From: an uncultured Xanthobacteraceae bacterium
GTDB taxonomy: Bacteria; Pseudomonadota; Alphaproteobacteria; Rhizobiales; Xanthobacteraceae
Assembly (NCBI GenBank): GCA_955652195.1
Contig: CATPBC010000308.1
Location: forward strand, 1-13,505
Direction: 5' to 3'
DNA: 13,505 nucleotides
Shown: piece by piece, positions 12,133 to 13,505 of the stretch
Layout of the letters: each line of letters opens with the position of its first letter
Numbering within the stretch: the first letter of the stretch is position 1
Notes under the pieces: model-generated
The model's database searches: none
What the model was told of the DNA's origin: nothing
What the model saw: the letters and a program-made list of their open reading frames with translations, nothing else
Position numbers and translations under genes: made by a program

Positions 12133-13157
12133 TGCGCGAGCCGGCCTTTTGGTGGCGGTCGGGAACAGGCGCGCTTTTAGCCCCGCTGGGTGCGATCTAT
12201 GGTGCCGTGGCGGCATTGCGCATGCGGTCGCGGGGACGGCAAGCCGGTGTGCCGGTTATCTGCGTCGGCAATCTTACCGTCGGCGGCGCGGGCAAGACGC
12301 CGGCGGCGCTCGCCGTGGCACAGCTTCTTCACGCCGCGCATGAGCGCCCATTTTTCTTAAGCCGCGGTTATGGTGGACGGCTTGCCGGTCCGGTGCGCGT
12401 CAATCCGGCGCTGCATCGCGCCGCCGATGTTGGCGATGAGCCGATGCTGTTGGCGCGGCTCGCACCCACCATCGTCGCGCGCGATCGTGTTGCCGGCGCG
12501 GCATTGGCGCGCTTCGCTGGCGCCAGCGTCATCGTCATGGACGACGGTTTGCAAAATCCGTCCTTGGCGAAGGACCTACCGCTTGTCTTGGTGGACGGCC
12601 GCCGCGGCATCGGCAATGGCCGCGTCATTCCCGCGGGTCCCTTGCGCGCCCCGTTGAACCCGCAACTCGATCGTATCCAGGCCCTGGTCGTGGTTGGCGT
12701 GCCGGAGGGTGCCGGTTCACTGCTTGATCGCGCCCAGCGCCGCGGAATGACCCTCTTTCATGGCCGGCTCGAGCCGGACCGCGCGGTGGTCGATGCCATC
12801 GGCCGACGCAAAGTGCTGGCCTTTGCCGGAATCGCCGATCCGGGGAAATTTTTCGCGACTCTCCTAGTCGCGGGGATCGACATCGCCGATCGCGCGGCCT
12901 TTGCCGACCATCACCGCTATAGCGCGGCCGAAGCGCTCGATCTGGTTGCGCGCGCAAAAGCGAACAATCTTATGCTAGTCACGACTGAAAAGGATCTGGT
13001 GCGGTTAACCGGCGCGCCCCAGCTCGAAGAGCTTGCGGCGCATGCCAGCGCATTGCCGGTACGGCTTGTCATCGAAGAGAAGGATCAATTCCGGAACTTG
13101 GTGCTGAGTGTGCTTGCCAGCCGCAGTATTAAGGCAGCTCCAGGGCCGAGGCAGTGA
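12132..13157 (+). CDS. lpxK: Tetraacyldisaccharide 4'-kinase LpxK
   Basis: The 341-residue protein starts MREPAFWWRSGTGALLAPLG, with the N-terminal membrane-associated helix usual for LpxK. The P-loop is GNLTVGGAGKTP (46-57). SRGYGGR (78-84), GDEPMLLARL (101-110), VMDDGLQN (135-142) and the later FADHHRYSAAE complete the family signature. LpxK phosphorylates the 4' position of the tetraacyldisaccharide-1-phosphate with ATP, giving lipid IVA, the acceptor for WaaA. It is the last gene of the unit; its own ribosome site is weak (GGGGCG region), so translation may depend on re-initiation from upstream. It converges with the DUF2093 gene, 19 bases apart, and I see no intrinsic terminator in that gap. 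Confidence 0.96.
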   Translation: MREPAFWWRSGTGALLAPLGAIYGAVAALRMRSRGRQAGVPVICVGNLTVGGAGKTPAALAVAQLLHAAHERPFFLSRGYGGRLAGPVRVNPALHRAADVGDEPMLLARLAPTIVARDRVAGAALARFAGASVIVMDDGLQNPSLAKDLPLVLVDGRRGIGNGRVIPAGPLRAPLNPQLDRIQALVVVGVPEGAGSLLDRAQRRGMTLFHGRLEPDRAVVDAIGRRKVLAFAGIADPGKFFATLLVAGIDIADRAAFADHHRYSAAEALDLVARAKANNLMLVTTEKDLVRLTGAPQLEELAAHASALPVRLVIEEKDQFRNLVLSVLASRSIKAAPGPRQ

Positions 13158-13176
13158 CTTCGATCGACACTCGATA

Positions 13177-13407
13177 TTATTTCCGTCCGTAACGCGAGCC
13201 TATTCGCTGCAATACCGCCTCGGGGGTAGCATAGGCTTCCTGCAGATCGACGCTCCAATAGCGGAGCTCCTCAAGCGGGATCGATACGCCGGTCACGGCG
13301 CAGCGCACGAAAGTCCCTGGCCGCACCACGCGGAAATCACCGTCAAGATATTTGACCTCCGCTTCGCCCGGCATTGGCGCGGCACGATCTGTGCGATTGA
13401 GCAACAT
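13177..13407 (-). CDS. DUF2093 family protein
   Basis: The C-terminal core GEAEVKYLDGDFRVVRPGTF, then VRCAVTGVSIPLEELRYWSV and QEAYATPEAVL, is the DUF2093 signature, a small protein family of alphaproteobacteria with no known function. It commonly neighbours lpxK. From the ATG at 13407 it has 76 residues. The start is unclear: GGAGGTG (13414-13408) touches this ATG, and would suit the next codon, a TTG at 13404, better; an upstream ATG at 13431 is preceded by AGGCGG and adds 8 residues. The frame also remains open to the right edge of the window, so a longer form cannot be ruled out. No signal peptide or membrane segment is seen. Confidence 0.85.
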   Translation of the reverse strand: MLLNRTDRAAPMPGEAEVKYLDGDFRVVRPGTFVRCAVTGVSIPLEELRYWSVDLQEAYATPEAVLQRIGSRYGRK

Positions 13408-13431
13408 CACCTCCGTCTGTTCGATCCACAT

Positions 13432-13505
13432 TGAACCGCCTGCGCTTACCCCATTGGGGGCTGGTGGCGGACTCTTCGACGCCCAGGAAGCCGAAACATA
13501 ATCAC
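13432..13505. other. Right edge, unassigned
   Basis: These 74 bases lie upstream of the DUF2093 gene. On the minus strand they are open in the DUF2093 frame (reading ...VSASWASKSPPPAPNGVSAG), which does not match the known family N-terminus. Too short to assign. Confidence 0.3.

Noticed and set aside
1..13505. CRISPR arrays, insertion sequences, attachment sites, phage or toxin-antitoxin genes
   Set aside because: No regularly spaced repeats, transposase or integrase motifs, or terminal inverted repeats were seen; gene order and composition look like core chromosome.

Overview
The window looks like chromosomal housekeeping DNA from a GC-rich alphaproteobacterium of the order Rhizobiales (Hyphomicrobiales), probably near the Bradyrhizobiaceae/Xanthobacteraceae. 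This rests on recognisable lineage-restricted families (a DUF6101-type protein, a DUF2093-type protein, several small secreted proteins typical of that group) and on the order pmbA, cysQ-like, DUF374 acyltransferase, waaA, lpxK, DUF2093. I see no transposase, integrase, phage gene, CRISPR array, tRNA or rRNA.

Left part (1-3378): the 5' end of rlmJ (23S rRNA methyltransferase) runs off the left edge on the minus strand. Behind it come a periplasmic RNase T2 (minus), a small conserved hypothetical (plus), a secreted four-cysteine protein of unknown function (minus), a PaaI-like hotdog thioesterase (plus) and a small secreted protein (plus). The 414-base gene-free stretch before the thioesterase (2090-2503) is unusually rich in short tandem duplications and hairpins.

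Middle part (3466-7593): rsmE (16S rRNA U1498 methyltransferase, minus) is divergent from a two-gene unit made of a secreted four-cysteine protein whose stop overlaps the start of ubiA (4-hydroxybenzoate polyprenyltransferase, ubiquinone synthesis). A tiny secreted cationic peptide, a doubtful small ORF and a DUF6101-type protein (minus) follow.

Right part (7866-13157): a tight five-gene plus-strand unit encodes a TldE/PmbA-type protease subunit, a CysQ/inositol-monophosphatase family phosphatase starting at TTG inside pmbA, a DUF374 (LpxJ-like) acyltransferase, Kdo transferase WaaA and lipid A 4'-kinase LpxK. The last three point to lipid A-Kdo assembly at the inner membrane. A DUF2093 gene converges on lpxK from the right edge.

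I found no clear new multi-gene system. The best leads are the structured 414-base leader, the absence of a DUF4170-type gene between cysQ and the acyltransferase, a 10-codon minicistron bridging waaA and lpxK, several short perfect tandem duplications, and an Asn in place of the usual His in the RNase T2 active-site motif.
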